64,000 nt of DNA, from assembly GCF_900111685.1 (NCBI RefSeq), contig NZ_FOHX01000004.1, positions 523,100 to 587,099 of the forward strand, given 5' to 3'. Under the pieces are notes generated by a model. That model made no database searches and was not told where the DNA came from. It worked only from the letters and a program-made list of their open reading frames with translations. The stretch comes from Nonomuraea wenchangensis. GTDB taxonomy: Bacteria > Actinomycetota > Actinomycetes > Streptosporangiales > Streptosporangiaceae. Shown piece after piece: positions 46,662 to 54,491 of this stretch (its first letter is position 1; each line of letters opens with the position of its first letter). Made by a program: the position numbers and the translations under genes.

Positions 46662-48106
46662 CACCGGCGCATGCGTTCGGAGGCGGCGGCCGCGGAGACG
46701 TCGCGCGGATAGGCGTGCCTGCCGCGCAGGAGCACCACCCCGTTCGCCACCAGAGGCAGCAGCATGATCAGGAACGCGTACCGCAGCCCCTGCGCGCTGG
46801 TCGTGCCGCCCGGGCCGAGCGCGTCGGCCAGCACGCCGAAGAGCACCGGGGCGATCGCCTCGCCGCCCACGCGCAGGAACGTGCGGATGCTCTCCGCGCG
46901 TCCCCAGAGCCGGTAGTGGACGACGTCGAGGCGGGCGGCGTCCAGCGGGGGAATGGCCGCCGCCGACGACGCGGCCGCCACGAACAGGAACGGCAGCGCG
47001 ACAGTCGTCGACGTGGTGAGCAGCCCGGGTACGAAGAAGACGGCGGCGGCGACGTACGCGATCGCGGGGACCACCATGCGGGCGCTGACACGCCCGCGGC
47101 GGGTGAGGTGGTCGGCGAGGCGCCCGCCGCTGAGCACCCCGAGCAGGGCCCCGAGGCCCACCAGCAGCACCAGGCCCATCAGCGCGGCCTGGCCGAGGCC
47201 GTACTGCTGATGGACGAAGACGACGGCGAAGGTGCGCACCCCGGCGAAGAAGAAGTATCCGACCACGGAGGCGACGATCAGGGCGACGTTGGTCCGGATG
47301 CTGAGCACGTACCGGATCGCCTGCCACAGGGACATGTGCACGGGGTCACGGCGCAGCACGGCCGCGGGGTCGGGCTCGATCCCGCGCCTGCGCACCGCGC
47401 GCCGCGCCGTGTCGTCGGGCGCCGCCTCGGGCAGGCGGCTCTGAACGCCGCGTTCGGGCTCGGGCAGCTTGCGCGCGAGAACGAAGACGAAGGCGCCGCC
47501 CGCTAGCGCGAGGAGCCAGAACGCGGCGCGCCAGCTCAGCAGATGCGCGAGGGCGCTGCCCGCCAGCAATCCGAAACCGGCGCCGATCATCTCGCCGCTC
47601 AGGATGAAGCCGTAGATCCGGCCCCGCTCGGCGGCGGGGAAGAAGTCGCCGACCAGCGAGACGACCGAGGGCGTGGCGGCGGCGGTCAGCGCCCCGACCG
47701 CCACCCGGGAGGCCAGGAGCCACGAGAGCGAGTCGGCCAGGGCGCCGGCGACCATGGCCAGGCTCCACAGGGCGATGCAAGCGGTGAGGAGCCGTACGCG
47801 GTTGACGCGATCGGTCAGGACGCCGACCGGCAGGACGGCGACGGCGCCGGCCGCGGAGGAGACGGCGACCAACGATCCGAGCTCGGTGTTGCCGAAGCCC
47901 ATCGACTGCTGGATCTCCAGCCCCACCGCGCCGACGGTCCCCTGGTCGGCGCTGACGAGCGCGAGCACGCAGGCGAGCATCGCGACGACCCGGAACCGTG
48001 CGGGGCCTCCCAGCAGGACCGTCAACCTCCGCGAGATCCCGCCGAACGCGGCGCGCGCCAAGCGGTTGAGCCTGGGGTGCCGCCTATTCCACGGATTCGC
48101 GGACAT
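46661..48106 (-). CDS. MFS transporter
   Basis: 481 aa from ATG at 48106, chosen because GGGAGAGG lies 6 nt upstream (an in-frame GTG at 48121 would bury that site). Twelve membrane spans; motif A-like VLTDRVNRVRLL and GGRLADHLTRRGR. The closest visible type is a sugar-phosphate/drug MFS with a polar central loop (RRRGIEPDPAAVLRRDP). Substrate unknown. It is the last gene of the minus-strand operon that starts with Asp23 at 51712; the preceding DMT gene ends 18 nt upstream. Confidence 0.85.
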   Translation of the reverse strand: MSANPWNRRHPRLNRLARAAFGGISRRLTVLLGGPARFRVVAMLACVLALVSADQGTVGAVGLEIQQSMGFGNTELGSLVAVSSAAGAVAVLPVGVLTDRVNRVRLLTACIALWSLAMVAGALADSLSWLLASRVAVGALTAAATPSVVSLVGDFFPAAERGRIYGFILSGEMIGAGFGLLAGSALAHLLSWRAAFWLLALAGGAFVFVLARKLPEPERGVQSRLPEAAPDDTARRAVRRRGIEPDPAAVLRRDPVHMSLWQAIRYVLSIRTNVALIVASVVGYFFFAGVRTFAVVFVHQQYGLGQAALMGLVLLVGLGALLGVLSGGRLADHLTRRGRVSARMVVPAIAYVAAAVFFVPGLLTTSTTVALPFLFVAAASSAAAIPPLDAARLDVVHYRLWGRAESIRTFLRVGGEAIAPVLFGVLADALGPGGTTSAQGLRYAFLIMLLPLVANGVVLLRGRHAYPRDVSAAAASERMRR

Positions 48107-48124
48107 CGGCGCCTCTCCCACTGA

Positions 48125-49009
48125 TCACCGTTCCTCCTCGTGCGTGCCTTGGAGGGCGGGCTGCCCGGGTTGTTTGGCCAGGAACGGGGATCGACCGAGT
48201 ATGACGATGCCGGTCGCCATCGCGATCAGACCGGACACCTCGCCCGCCAGCGCCGCCGGGGTGACCTGCAGGCGTTCGGCGAAGATCGCCACGCCCAGCA
48301 CGATCCCGCAGATCGGTTCGGCGACCGTGGTGGCCGGCAGGGAGATCTGGAGCGGAGCGGCGTCGAACGCGCTCTGGTTGAGTAGCAGGCCCACCACGGC
48401 GACGCACGGCAGGACGTACAGCTGCCAGGTCATGAACACGCTCAGCCCGCTGTCCAGCGTGAGCAGGGAGCTGCGGGTCAACACGTCCTGCAGCCCGTAG
48501 AGCACCCCTGCGGAGGCGGCGAGCAGGATCGCCTTGATCTTCAGTGACCGCCGCAGACCGTACGAGACCAGCGCGGTCGCCACCACGACCACCGGGAGCG
48601 CCGCCAGCCAGCGCGGGGAGAGCGTGTCGGGCAGGCGGCCCCCGTGAGGCTGCCCGGCGAACAGGAAGAGTGCCACTCCTCCGCACACCAGTACGGCGCC
48701 CAGCTGCAGCATGCGGCCGAACGGCTCCTGGTAGACGACGTGGGCGGCGGTCAGGGCGAACAGCAGGTTCATCGCGAGCAGCGGCTCCACCTTCGCCACC
48801 TCCGCCTCTCGGAACGCGATGGCGCCGAGGATCTGCCCGCACGCCATCAGCCCGACCCCGGCCAGCCACAGCCGCTTGCGCATGAGGTCGAGCAGCAGGC
48901 GCGGACGCAGCATCTCCTCCAGGGGCTGGCGGTACGCGGCATGCTGCTGGGCGACGAAGCCGAGGCCGAGCAGGCACGCCGCACCCAGGGAGACGACTAT
49001 GACGAGCAC
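48125..49009 (-). CDS. DMT-superfamily (EamA-like) transporter
   Basis: 294 aa from GTG at 49009 (TTG at 49012 is an alternative). The longer frame upstream would overlap the AmaP gene and has no membrane character. Ten hydrophobic segments in two five-span halves: SLGAACLLGLGFVAQQHAAY, KVEPLLAMNLLFALTAAHVV, then ATTVAEPICGIVLGVAIFAE in the second half. Related to DMT exporters and NIPA-like Mg2+ transporters; the substrate cannot be named. Likely in the same transcript as the Asp23 operon. Confidence 0.8.
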   Translation of the reverse strand: MLVIVVSLGAACLLGLGFVAQQHAAYRQPLEEMLRPRLLLDLMRKRLWLAGVGLMACGQILGAIAFREAEVAKVEPLLAMNLLFALTAAHVVYQEPFGRMLQLGAVLVCGGVALFLFAGQPHGGRLPDTLSPRWLAALPVVVVATALVSYGLRRSLKIKAILLAASAGVLYGLQDVLTRSSLLTLDSGLSVFMTWQLYVLPCVAVVGLLLNQSAFDAAPLQISLPATTVAEPICGIVLGVAIFAERLQVTPAALAGEVSGLIAMATGIVILGRSPFLAKQPGQPALQGTHEEER

Positions 49010-49047
49010 CAATGGTGAGCTCTCGGCTTCCCGTGTCGCCGACGGGG

Positions 49048-49626
49048 TCAGTGCACCATGCGGTGCGAGGCGGGCGGCGGCTCCAGGCTGACGCGGGCCA
49101 CCGCGTGGACATGATCGGAGTTCAGGGCGTCGCGCAGGTGCTGGAGCGCGATCGCCGACAGGTGCCATCTGAGCTCCCCGATGGGCGCCCTCTCGTCGGC
49201 GACGACGCGCAGCCGCACTTCAGGGGGATAGTGCGAGTCGGCCACGCCCGCGTCGGCGCTGAGCACGGCCGGGCTCGACGCCACGTCGGCGGCGACCGCG
49301 TCCGCCACCCCGTCCGCGGACACCTCCGAGAAGCCGGTCGGCGACCTTTCCAGCCGGATCGGGCGGTGTGTGACCTCCCTGCGGGTCTGCACCAGCAACC
49401 AGCGCAGCGCCAGCAGCGCAACCACGATCGCCACGATCGCCACGACCCACCAGATGGCCGGGCCGCTGCCGGCGAAGAACTGGCGTACGCCGCCGTCCAC
49501 GATCGGGGTCTGCGCTGATCCGAAGCCGCCCAGCCCGCGGGCCGCCACGAGCCCGCCCAGGACGAACAGCACCGATCCGATCAGCGCGAGTCCCCATCGG
49601 TTGCCCCGGCTGGTCTTCCTGTTCAC
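49048..49626 (-). CDS. AmaP-like membrane anchor protein of the Asp23 operon
   Basis: 192 aa. Two membrane spans (RWGLALIGSVLFVLGGLVAA; IWWVVAIVAIVVALLALRWL) with an outside loop between, then a cytosolic tail containing an Asp23-like beta segment (VRLRVVADERAPIGELRWHL). In Firmicutes AmaP tethers Asp23 to the membrane; this layout and the neighbours fit that role. Overlaps the DUF6286-like gene by 4 nt. Confidence 0.75.
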   Translation of the reverse strand: MNRKTSRGNRWGLALIGSVLFVLGGLVAARGLGGFGSAQTPIVDGGVRQFFAGSGPAIWWVVAIVAIVVALLALRWLLVQTRREVTHRPIRLERSPTGFSEVSADGVADAVAADVASSPAVLSADAGVADSHYPPEVRLRVVADERAPIGELRWHLSAIALQHLRDALNSDHVHAVARVSLEPPPASHRMVH

Positions 49627-50258
49627 TTGCGCTCCTTGACGTCCACGGTCACCCGGTACGGCTCCACGAGATCCAGTCCCGCCAGCCTGGTGAGCACGGC
49701 CTCACGCACCTCATGGGTGAACCTCTCCTTGTCCCACCCCGATGTGGAAGGCGTGACGGCGACGGTCCCGCCCCGAAGCGTGGCGCGGGCCGAATGCACG
49801 CCCGGCACCTCCTCGGCCGCGTGCGCCAGGGCCCTGGTGACGCTCTTGGGGCGCAGCCCGATGATCACGTCGGGGTCGTGGCTGCGTACCGGCATCATGC
49901 GCGGCCGTCCCGGCACCAGAGCGGTGATCAGCAGCGCCAGCCCGATCAGCGCCACGATCACCGAGGCCAGCACGAACAGCGGGTTCGACCACAGCGTGGA
50001 GGACGCCCAGCCGAGCATCCGGTCGTACGGCACCAGGCGCAGCGGGCTGCCGACCAGCGCCGAGACGGTCTCGACGGCCACGAGCAGGCCCAGAAGCGTG
50101 AGCAGCACGGCCACCACGACGGCCGGAGCCCTCCTGGACGGGCGGAACGCCCGCATGGCCGCCCGGTCGGCGGCCTTGTCGCGCTTCGCCTGATGGGCGC
50201 CTACAGGGCCGCCCTCAGGAGGGTTGGTGTCCTCTTGAGTCAGTGTTAGCCCGGTCAC
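49623..50258 (-). CDS. DUF6286-domain membrane protein
   Basis: 211 aa from GTG at 50258, overlapping the stop of the Asp23 gene before it. A basic N-terminus (RRAPAVVVAV from about residue 43) is followed by two membrane spans (about 45-66 and 100-120), and a C-terminal DUF6286-like domain (DPDVIIGLRPKSVTRALAHA; VTPSTSGWDKERFTHEVREA). Found in actinobacterial Asp23 operons; no biochemical role known. Confidence 0.72.
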   Translation of the reverse strand: MTGLTLTQEDTNPPEGGPVGAHQAKRDKAADRAAMRAFRPSRRAPAVVVAVLLTLLGLLVAVETVSALVGSPLRLVPYDRMLGWASSTLWSNPLFVLASVIVALIGLALLITALVPGRPRMMPVRSHDPDVIIGLRPKSVTRALAHAAEEVPGVHSARATLRGGTVAVTPSTSGWDKERFTHEVREAVLTRLAGLDLVEPYRVTVDVKERK

Positions 50259-50632
50259 GACAGATCACCGCCGAAGTCGGTAATGGTCACGTCCAGATGG
50301 GTGACGTCCAGGCCGGTCTGGGCGGCGACGCGAGCGATCACGTGCTGCCTGACCCGCGCCGCCACCTCGCGCAGCGGTGACGGGTAGGCGACGCTCACGC
50401 TCAGGTAGACCGCCGCCTGCTCACCGTGCACCTCGGCGTCCGACGAGGGCGAGCGCCACGTGCCTCCTCCGGGACGCACCCTCAGCACCTCGGGAACCTC
50501 CCCGGCCGCGCAGCAGGCGATCTTGGTGACCACCTGGTCCGCGATCCGGGTACGCCCGCGCACCTCGGGCGGCGGCGGCGCCGGACGCTGCCCGGGCACG
50601 GCGAAGGTGCCCGCGCCGGTGGCAGCGGTCAC
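50255..50632 (-). CDS. Asp23/Gls24-family envelope stress protein (second copy)
   Basis: 125 aa from GTG at 50632, overlapping the DUF2273 stop. A short Pro-rich start leads into the Asp23 fold: RTRIADQVVTKIACCAAGEV, then YLSVSVAYPSPLREVAARVR and GLDVTHLDVTITDFGGDL. Asp23 proteins are cytosolic and gather at the membrane through AmaP. This copy has a CC pair and lacks the long tail of the first copy at 51200-51712. Confidence 0.85.
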   Translation of the reverse strand: MTAATGAGTFAVPGQRPAPPPPEVRGRTRIADQVVTKIACCAAGEVPEVLRVRPGGGTWRSPSSDAEVHGEQAAVYLSVSVAYPSPLREVAARVRQHVIARVAAQTGLDVTHLDVTITDFGGDLS

Positions 50633-50805
50633 TTCCGCCTCACGGACAGGTTCACCTCGCCGGTCTCGACCAGCCGGCCGACCAGCCAGCCGACGGCGCC
50701 GAGCACCAGCACGATCAGGAACGGCACCAGCCCGCCGAACGCCCCGACGATCCCGAGAACGATGCCGACGGTCAGCCCGATCACCGGTAGCCATTGGTTG
50801 TTCAT
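50629..50805 (-). CDS. DUF2273 small membrane protein
   Basis: 58 aa from ATG at 50805: MNNQWLPVIGLTVGIVLGIV, a second span LVPFLIVLVLGAVGWLVG, then GRLVETGEVNLSVRRK. The two-span hairpin and tail match DUF2273, a regular partner of Asp23 in envelope-stress operons. It overlaps both neighbours by 4 nt or less, which supports the reading despite its size. Confidence 0.85.
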   Translation of the reverse strand: MNNQWLPVIGLTVGIVLGIVGAFGGLVPFLIVLVLGAVGWLVGRLVETGEVNLSVRRK

Positions 50806-51203
50806 GGTCCCTCCACGATGTCGTCGACGCGGATGTCGTCGATGCGGATGTCGGCGATGCGCACGTCCACCCGGCGCTCGCCGGCCAGGTCTGACACGGC
50901 TCGACGCACCTCGTCCGCCGTCTCCGGGAGCGGGCGGTCCATCGTGGCCACGATGGCGATCTCGACCGTGCGGTCGTTCACGGAGACGCCCGCCACCCGC
51001 CGGCCAGGCAGGTAGGTGGCCACGGTCCCGAACGGGCCACTGGACAGCGCGGCCACGCCGTCACACGACCGGGCCCGCTCGGCGATCGCCAGCGCCTCGT
51101 TCTCGGGGCCCGTCCCGAGGCCGTCGTCCGCCCCGGAGCCCGCTTGGCGCGTTCCGGTTCCGGGGCTCGCACCGGACCTTGGCGCCGGGCCCGTGTCGGT
51201 CAT
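50802..51203 (-). CDS. Asp23-operon protein with short Asp23-like core
   Basis: 133 aa, ATG at 51203. Disordered Gly/Ser/Thr start (to about residue 35), then ALAIAERARSCDGVAALSSG, TVEIAIVATMDRPLPETADE and VRRAVSDLAGERRVDVRIAD, which looks like a degenerate Asp23-type beta-alpha fold. The C-terminus repeats IADIRIDDIRVDDIVEG. No named family that I recognise; position in the operon links it to envelope homeostasis. Confidence 0.65.
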   Translation of the reverse strand: MTDTGPAPRSGASPGTGTRQAGSGADDGLGTGPENEALAIAERARSCDGVAALSSGPFGTVATYLPGRRVAGVSVNDRTVEIAIVATMDRPLPETADEVRRAVSDLAGERRVDVRIADIRIDDIRVDDIVEGP

Positions 51204-51712
51204 CGGGTTCCCGGCTCCGATCCGGTGTCCTGCCCGCGGCTCTTGTCGCCTTCCCGGCCGCGGTCCTGGTCGGGCAGATGCACGTCGTCCACGCGGATGT
51301 TGACCTCGGTCACCTCAAGCCCGCACATGCGCTCGACGGCGTTGATGACGTTCTTCCGCACGGCCCCCGCCAGCTCCGGGATCGCCATGCCGTACTCGAC
51401 CACCAGGTCGAGGTTGACGGCGGCCTGCCGTTCGCCTACTTCCACGGACACGCCCTGCGTCACGCTCTCGTCGACACCGACGATGCCGCGTACGCTGCCC
51501 AGCGCACGCGCCGCGCCCCCGCCCATGGCGAAGACTCCGGACATCTCGCGGGCGGCGAGCCCGGCGATCTTGGCGACGACGGCGTCCTCGATCCTGGTGG
51601 CGCCCTTCTCAGTGACCAGCGCGGCCCCCGGACCGCCCTCGTATGTCCTGGCCCTCGGCACGGTCGCGGTCTGACCGGCTTCTGTAGTTCGGTTGGACAT
51701 TGTGTCCGACAT
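51200..51712 (-). CDS. Asp23/Gls24-family envelope stress protein, first gene of the operon
   Basis: 170 aa from ATG at 51712, with GGGAGGTG 7 nt upstream. Asp23 core: GATRIEDAVVAKIAGLAARE, VSVEVGERQAAVNLDLVVEY, IPELAGAVRKNVINAVERM and GLEVTEVNIRVDDVHLP, followed by a charged tail (DQDRGREGDKSRGQDTG). A cytosolic protein expected to bind the membrane through the AmaP-like protein encoded 1.6 kb downstream. The following gene overlaps by 4 nt. Confidence 0.92.
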   Translation of the reverse strand: MSDTMSNRTTEAGQTATVPRARTYEGGPGAALVTEKGATRIEDAVVAKIAGLAAREMSGVFAMGGGAARALGSVRGIVGVDESVTQGVSVEVGERQAAVNLDLVVEYGMAIPELAGAVRKNVINAVERMCGLEVTEVNIRVDDVHLPDQDRGREGDKSRGQDTGSEPGTR

Positions 51713-51854
51713 ATCCCGTCACCTCCCCGTTTGTCCTCCTCAGTAAGCAGTGATAACCACCCCAGGCCGCCTGATGCCTACATCAAACAGACTTTTAGGA
51801 CATTTATGACAAATATCGACTTACGGGCAGTTGAGGCGGTGACGGAAGGACCGG

Positions 51855-52133
51855 CTACGTCAGAAGGAAGCGATCAAGATCAGCGGCGAAGCCGCCCAGA
51901 TCCTCCCCGTCCCAACCCCGCCAGTCGGCCGCGAGCCCTGCGACGAAGGCGGGCAGGGTGCACTCAAGGCTGGCGTACCGTCCATCGATCTTGGCCACTG
52001 TCGACGCGGTCATACCGTCGTCGTGCAGCTCTGTCGCGACGGTCCGAACGTAGCCGTCTCCATAGGGATCTCGCGGGGAACCGACGATCCACCGCCGCCC
52101 TCCGGCGGCCTCCAACACGAATGGCTCGCTCAT
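51855..52133 (-). CDS. DUF6228-family protein, possible orphan immunity protein
   Basis: 92 aa from ATG at 52133: MSEPFVLEAAGGRRWIVGSP, YVRTVATELHDDGMTASTVA and FVAGLAADWRGWDGE resemble DUF6228 proteins, which I associate with immunity-type genes. It has no ribosome site of its own and starts 5 nt after the broken Imm8 gene, so it was probably translated by coupling to it. No toxin gene is next to it. Confidence in the family is moderate. Confidence 0.6.
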   Translation of the reverse strand: MSEPFVLEAAGGRRWIVGSPRDPYGDGYVRTVATELHDDGMTASTVAKIDGRYASLECTLPAFVAGLAADWRGWDGEDLGGFAADLDRFLLT

Positions 52134-52138
52134 GGGTG

Positions 52139-52461
52139 CTAGAGCATAGGGCCGTCGATGTCATCCTCGAATTCCCACTCTCCGATCCGGCCGATCCTCT
52201 CCGCGAGTTCCCCCCATGTGGGAGCCTCCAGCACGGCAATGCGATCGCTCAGCCACTCGGTCACCTTGTCGATGAGAAAAGGGTGCCGCCCGAGTTGCTC
52301 CTTGAGCGCCGACGGAGTGCAGACGGTGAGTTGAAATCGTTCCCCGCCCGGCTCACCCTGGGGCCGACATACATTTCCAGGAGTTCGCAGGCGTGGGCCG
52401 GGTCGTCGATCCTTCGCCCCGCCTCGAGATCGACCCAACGGAACTCCGCATGTGCTCTCAC
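52139..52461 (-). pseudogene. Imm8-family immunity gene with a one-base frameshift
   Basis: From GTG at 52461 (AGGAG 7 nt upstream) the first frame reads VRAHAEFRWVDLEAGRRIDD to LLEMYVGP; the second continues QGEPGGERFQLTVCTPSALK to WEFEDDIDG and stops at 52139. Joined, they give a typical 107-aa Imm8 protein (VGP, then GEE-like GGE, FxLTVCTP, WEFED end). The shift lies near 52360 in a run of four C on the minus strand; a fifth C would restore the frame. It is either a recent mutation or a sequencing error in a homopolymer. Confidence 0.65.
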
Positions 52462-52531
52462 CTCCCATCTCCTGGTGGCGGCCACCTGGGGCTGGGACGG
52501 CTCGACCTCTCCGGGTGGTCCGGCCACCGCC

Positions 52532-52560
52532 TATAATTTCGACAGGCTTCTAATCAGAAG
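52532..52560 (+). promoter_or_regulatory. Promoter and candidate operator of the ArsR-type repressor
   Basis: A perfect -10 box TATAAT (52532-52537) precedes an inverted repeat CTTCT-AATC-AGAAG (52547-52560) at the expected start of transcription, and the AGAAGGGG ribosome site follows. A repressor dimer bound here would block its own gene. No clear -35 box. An ArsR operator is usually a 12-2-12 imperfect repeat, so the match is partial. Confidence 0.45.
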
Positions 52561-52568
52561 GGGTTGTC

Positions 52569-52952
52569 ATGACCGTCCCGCCCGGCCAGTGCTGCGCCCC
52601 GATCGCCCGCGAACCGCTGGCCGAGGACACCGCCGCCGAGCTCGCCGTCCTGCTCAAGGCGGTCGCCGACCCCGTGCGGCTGCGCCTGCTGTCGATGATC
52701 GCCTCCCACGCCGGCGGCGAGGCGTGCGTCTGCGACCTGACCGGCGCCTTCGACCTGACCGCCCCGACCATCTCCCACCACCTCAAGGTCCTGCGTACGG
52801 CGGGCCTGATCGACGGCGAGCGGCGCGGCACCTGGGTCTACTACCGCGTCGTCCCCGAGGCGGTGAACAGGCTCGGCGCCCTGTTCACCCCCCTCGCCTC
52901 ACGGGTTGGCACTCTCCACGACGAGGCCGCGCCGTCCCCTGTGCTCAGGTGA
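52569..52952 (+). CDS. ArsR/SmtB-family metal-responsive repressor
   Basis: 127 aa, ATG at 52569 after GAAGGGG. Winged helix with LLKAVADPVRLRLLSMIASH, the metal-site motif CVCDL at the recognition-helix edge, LTAPTISHHLKVLRTAGLI and GTWVYYRVVPEA. The N-terminal Cys-Cys pair (GQCCAP) may add ligands. Such proteins leave DNA when they bind arsenite, Cd, Pb or similar ions. No metal exporter or arsenate reductase lies next to it; the ABC exporter behind is convergent. So its target may be elsewhere or only itself. Confidence 0.9.
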   Translation: MTVPPGQCCAPIAREPLAEDTAAELAVLLKAVADPVRLRLLSMIASHAGGEACVCDLTGAFDLTAPTISHHLKVLRTAGLIDGERRGTWVYYRVVPEAVNRLGALFTPLASRVGTLHDEAAPSPVLR

Positions 52953-53688
52953 CGTCGCGGCGCAGAGTCACCAGCCGGGCCGCGAGAACGACCGCGGCGA
53001 CGTAGGCGGCGAACAGCAGTCCTCCGGCCCACGCCGGCAGGAGCGCTCCGGCCTGCAGGTGCATGCCGCTCAGCGCGCGGGCCGCGCCCGTGGGCAGCCA
53101 GCGCCCGAGGTCGGGCGCCACCGACGAGAGCACGTAGTCCCCGTACATGAACCACAGCAGCGCCACGACCAGCGCCACCACCTGGTTGCGGATCAGCGCG
53201 CCGAGCCCCACGCCCAGCAGCGCGTACGCCGTCGTGCTCAGCACCGCGCCCAGCAGGACGAGCGGGACGCCGGGGGTCAGCATCGGCAGCCCGCGTACGG
53301 CGAGCAGCACCGCCCCCGACGCCAGCGTGGCCAGTGCCGACACGCACGCGATGGCCAGCCCGACGAGCCCCCAGGCCACCAGCTTGGCGGTCACCACTCG
53401 GCTCCTGACCGGAGTGACGAGGAAGGTCCAGGTGATCGTCTGGTGCCGGTACTCGCCGGTCATCGCGAGCACCCCGAGGATCAGCGTGAACACGTACGCC
53501 TGCTGGGCCATGGCGTAGACGTTCTCCACCCGCGAGGCCGCGGGCAGCTCGCCGAGGCCGTCGAAGACGAGGGCCTGCAGCGCCGCCCACAGGGCGCAGG
53601 TGACGGGCGCGATCACGGCGAGGGCCGGCCCGGTACGCCCTGCGCGCGCCTTGACCAGCTCGGCACGGACCAACCGGTCGCGGATCAT
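52945..53688 (-). CDS. ABC-2 type transporter permease
   Basis: 247 aa from ATG at 53688, overlapping the ATPase gene's stop by 4 nt. Six membrane spans in the ABC-2 order, including QQAYVFTLILGVLAMTGEYR, which contains the typical EYR after span 2, and HQTITWTFLVTPVRSRVV. With the ATPase it forms an exporter; the substrate is unknown. The 3' end overlaps the ArsR gene's end by 8 nt (convergent). Confidence 0.88.
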   Translation of the reverse strand: MIRDRLVRAELVKARAGRTGPALAVIAPVTCALWAALQALVFDGLGELPAASRVENVYAMAQQAYVFTLILGVLAMTGEYRHQTITWTFLVTPVRSRVVTAKLVAWGLVGLAIACVSALATLASGAVLLAVRGLPMLTPGVPLVLLGAVLSTTAYALLGVGLGALIRNQVVALVVALLWFMYGDYVLSSVAPDLGRWLPTGAARALSGMHLQAGALLPAWAGGLLFAAYVAAVVLAARLVTLRRDVT

Positions 53689-54374
53689 GAGGTCGCCTCC
53701 ATGTAGAGGTGTTCGAGGTCTGTGGAGTCGGGGGTGAGTTGCGCCTGCCGTACCAGCCGGCCGGCCGAGATGATCAGGGCGCGGTTGGCGATGCGCTCGA
53801 TCTCGGCCAGCACGTGCGTGGACACCAGGACGGCCCGCCCTTCGTGCGCGTGGGCGCGCAGGAACCCGCGCAGCCATGAGATCCCCCGGGGGTCCAGCCC
53901 GTTGGAGGGCTCGTCGAGGATGAGCACCTCCGGGTCACCGAGCAGCGCACTGGCGATCGCCAGGCGCTGGCGCATGCCGAGGGAGAAGCCGCCGATCCTG
54001 CGGTCGGCCGCCTGGGTCAGATCGACCTGTTCCAGGACCAGGTTCACGCGGGCCGGGTCCAGGCCGGCAGCCGTGCGCAGCACCTCCAGGTGAGCGCGGG
54101 CGGACAGGCCGGGGTGGAAGGCGGTCGCCTCCAGCACCGCGCCGACCTTGGTGATCGGGTTGGCCAGCCGGTTGTACGGCGTGCGCCCGATCAACGCCGT
54201 GCCCGATGTGGGGGTCACCAGCCCGAGGATCATGCGCAGGGTGGTCGTCTTCCCCGCGCCGTTGGGCCCGAGGAAGGCGGTGACCGTGCCCGGCTCGACG
54301 GTGAACGACACCTGGTCGACCGCGCGGACCGCGCCGAACGACTTGCTCAGGTCGGTGACGGTGATCGCTGTCAT
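53685..54374 (-). CDS. ABC transporter ATP-binding protein
   Basis: 229 aa from ATG at 54374 (MTAITVTDLSKSFGAVRAVD); an ATG at 54386 is an alternative. Walker A GPNGAGKTTT, signature FSLGMRQRLAIASAL, Walker B LILDEPSNGLD, H-loop VSTHVL. Energises the permease encoded directly downstream. Divergent from the two-component pair at 54489-56224, which may control it; kinase-regulator pairs beside ABC-2 exporters often respond to antibiotics. Confidence 0.92.
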   Translation of the reverse strand: MTAITVTDLSKSFGAVRAVDQVSFTVEPGTVTAFLGPNGAGKTTTLRMILGLVTPTSGTALIGRTPYNRLANPITKVGAVLEATAFHPGLSARAHLEVLRTAAGLDPARVNLVLEQVDLTQAADRRIGGFSLGMRQRLAIASALLGDPEVLILDEPSNGLDPRGISWLRGFLRAHAHEGRAVLVSTHVLAEIERIANRALIISAGRLVRQAQLTPDSTDLEHLYMEATS

Positions 54375-54475
54375 GGTAGGCAGCATGGCCCGCGCCGGGC
54401 GGGAGATTCATGGCCGCCTGGGTGGATATGACGGTCTCCACCGTGGGGTGGATGGTTCCGTCCGCGGGCGGTGGC

Positions 54476-54491
54476 TACGGTTGCTGGTGTG
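54476..54491 (+). promoter_or_regulatory. -10 element for a leaderless kinase start
   Basis: TACGGT (54476-54481) sits 7 nt before GTG at 54489, with no ribosome site between, the spacing seen in leaderless transcripts. It is this that makes me choose 54489 over the in-frame GTG at 54471. Confidence 0.35.
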
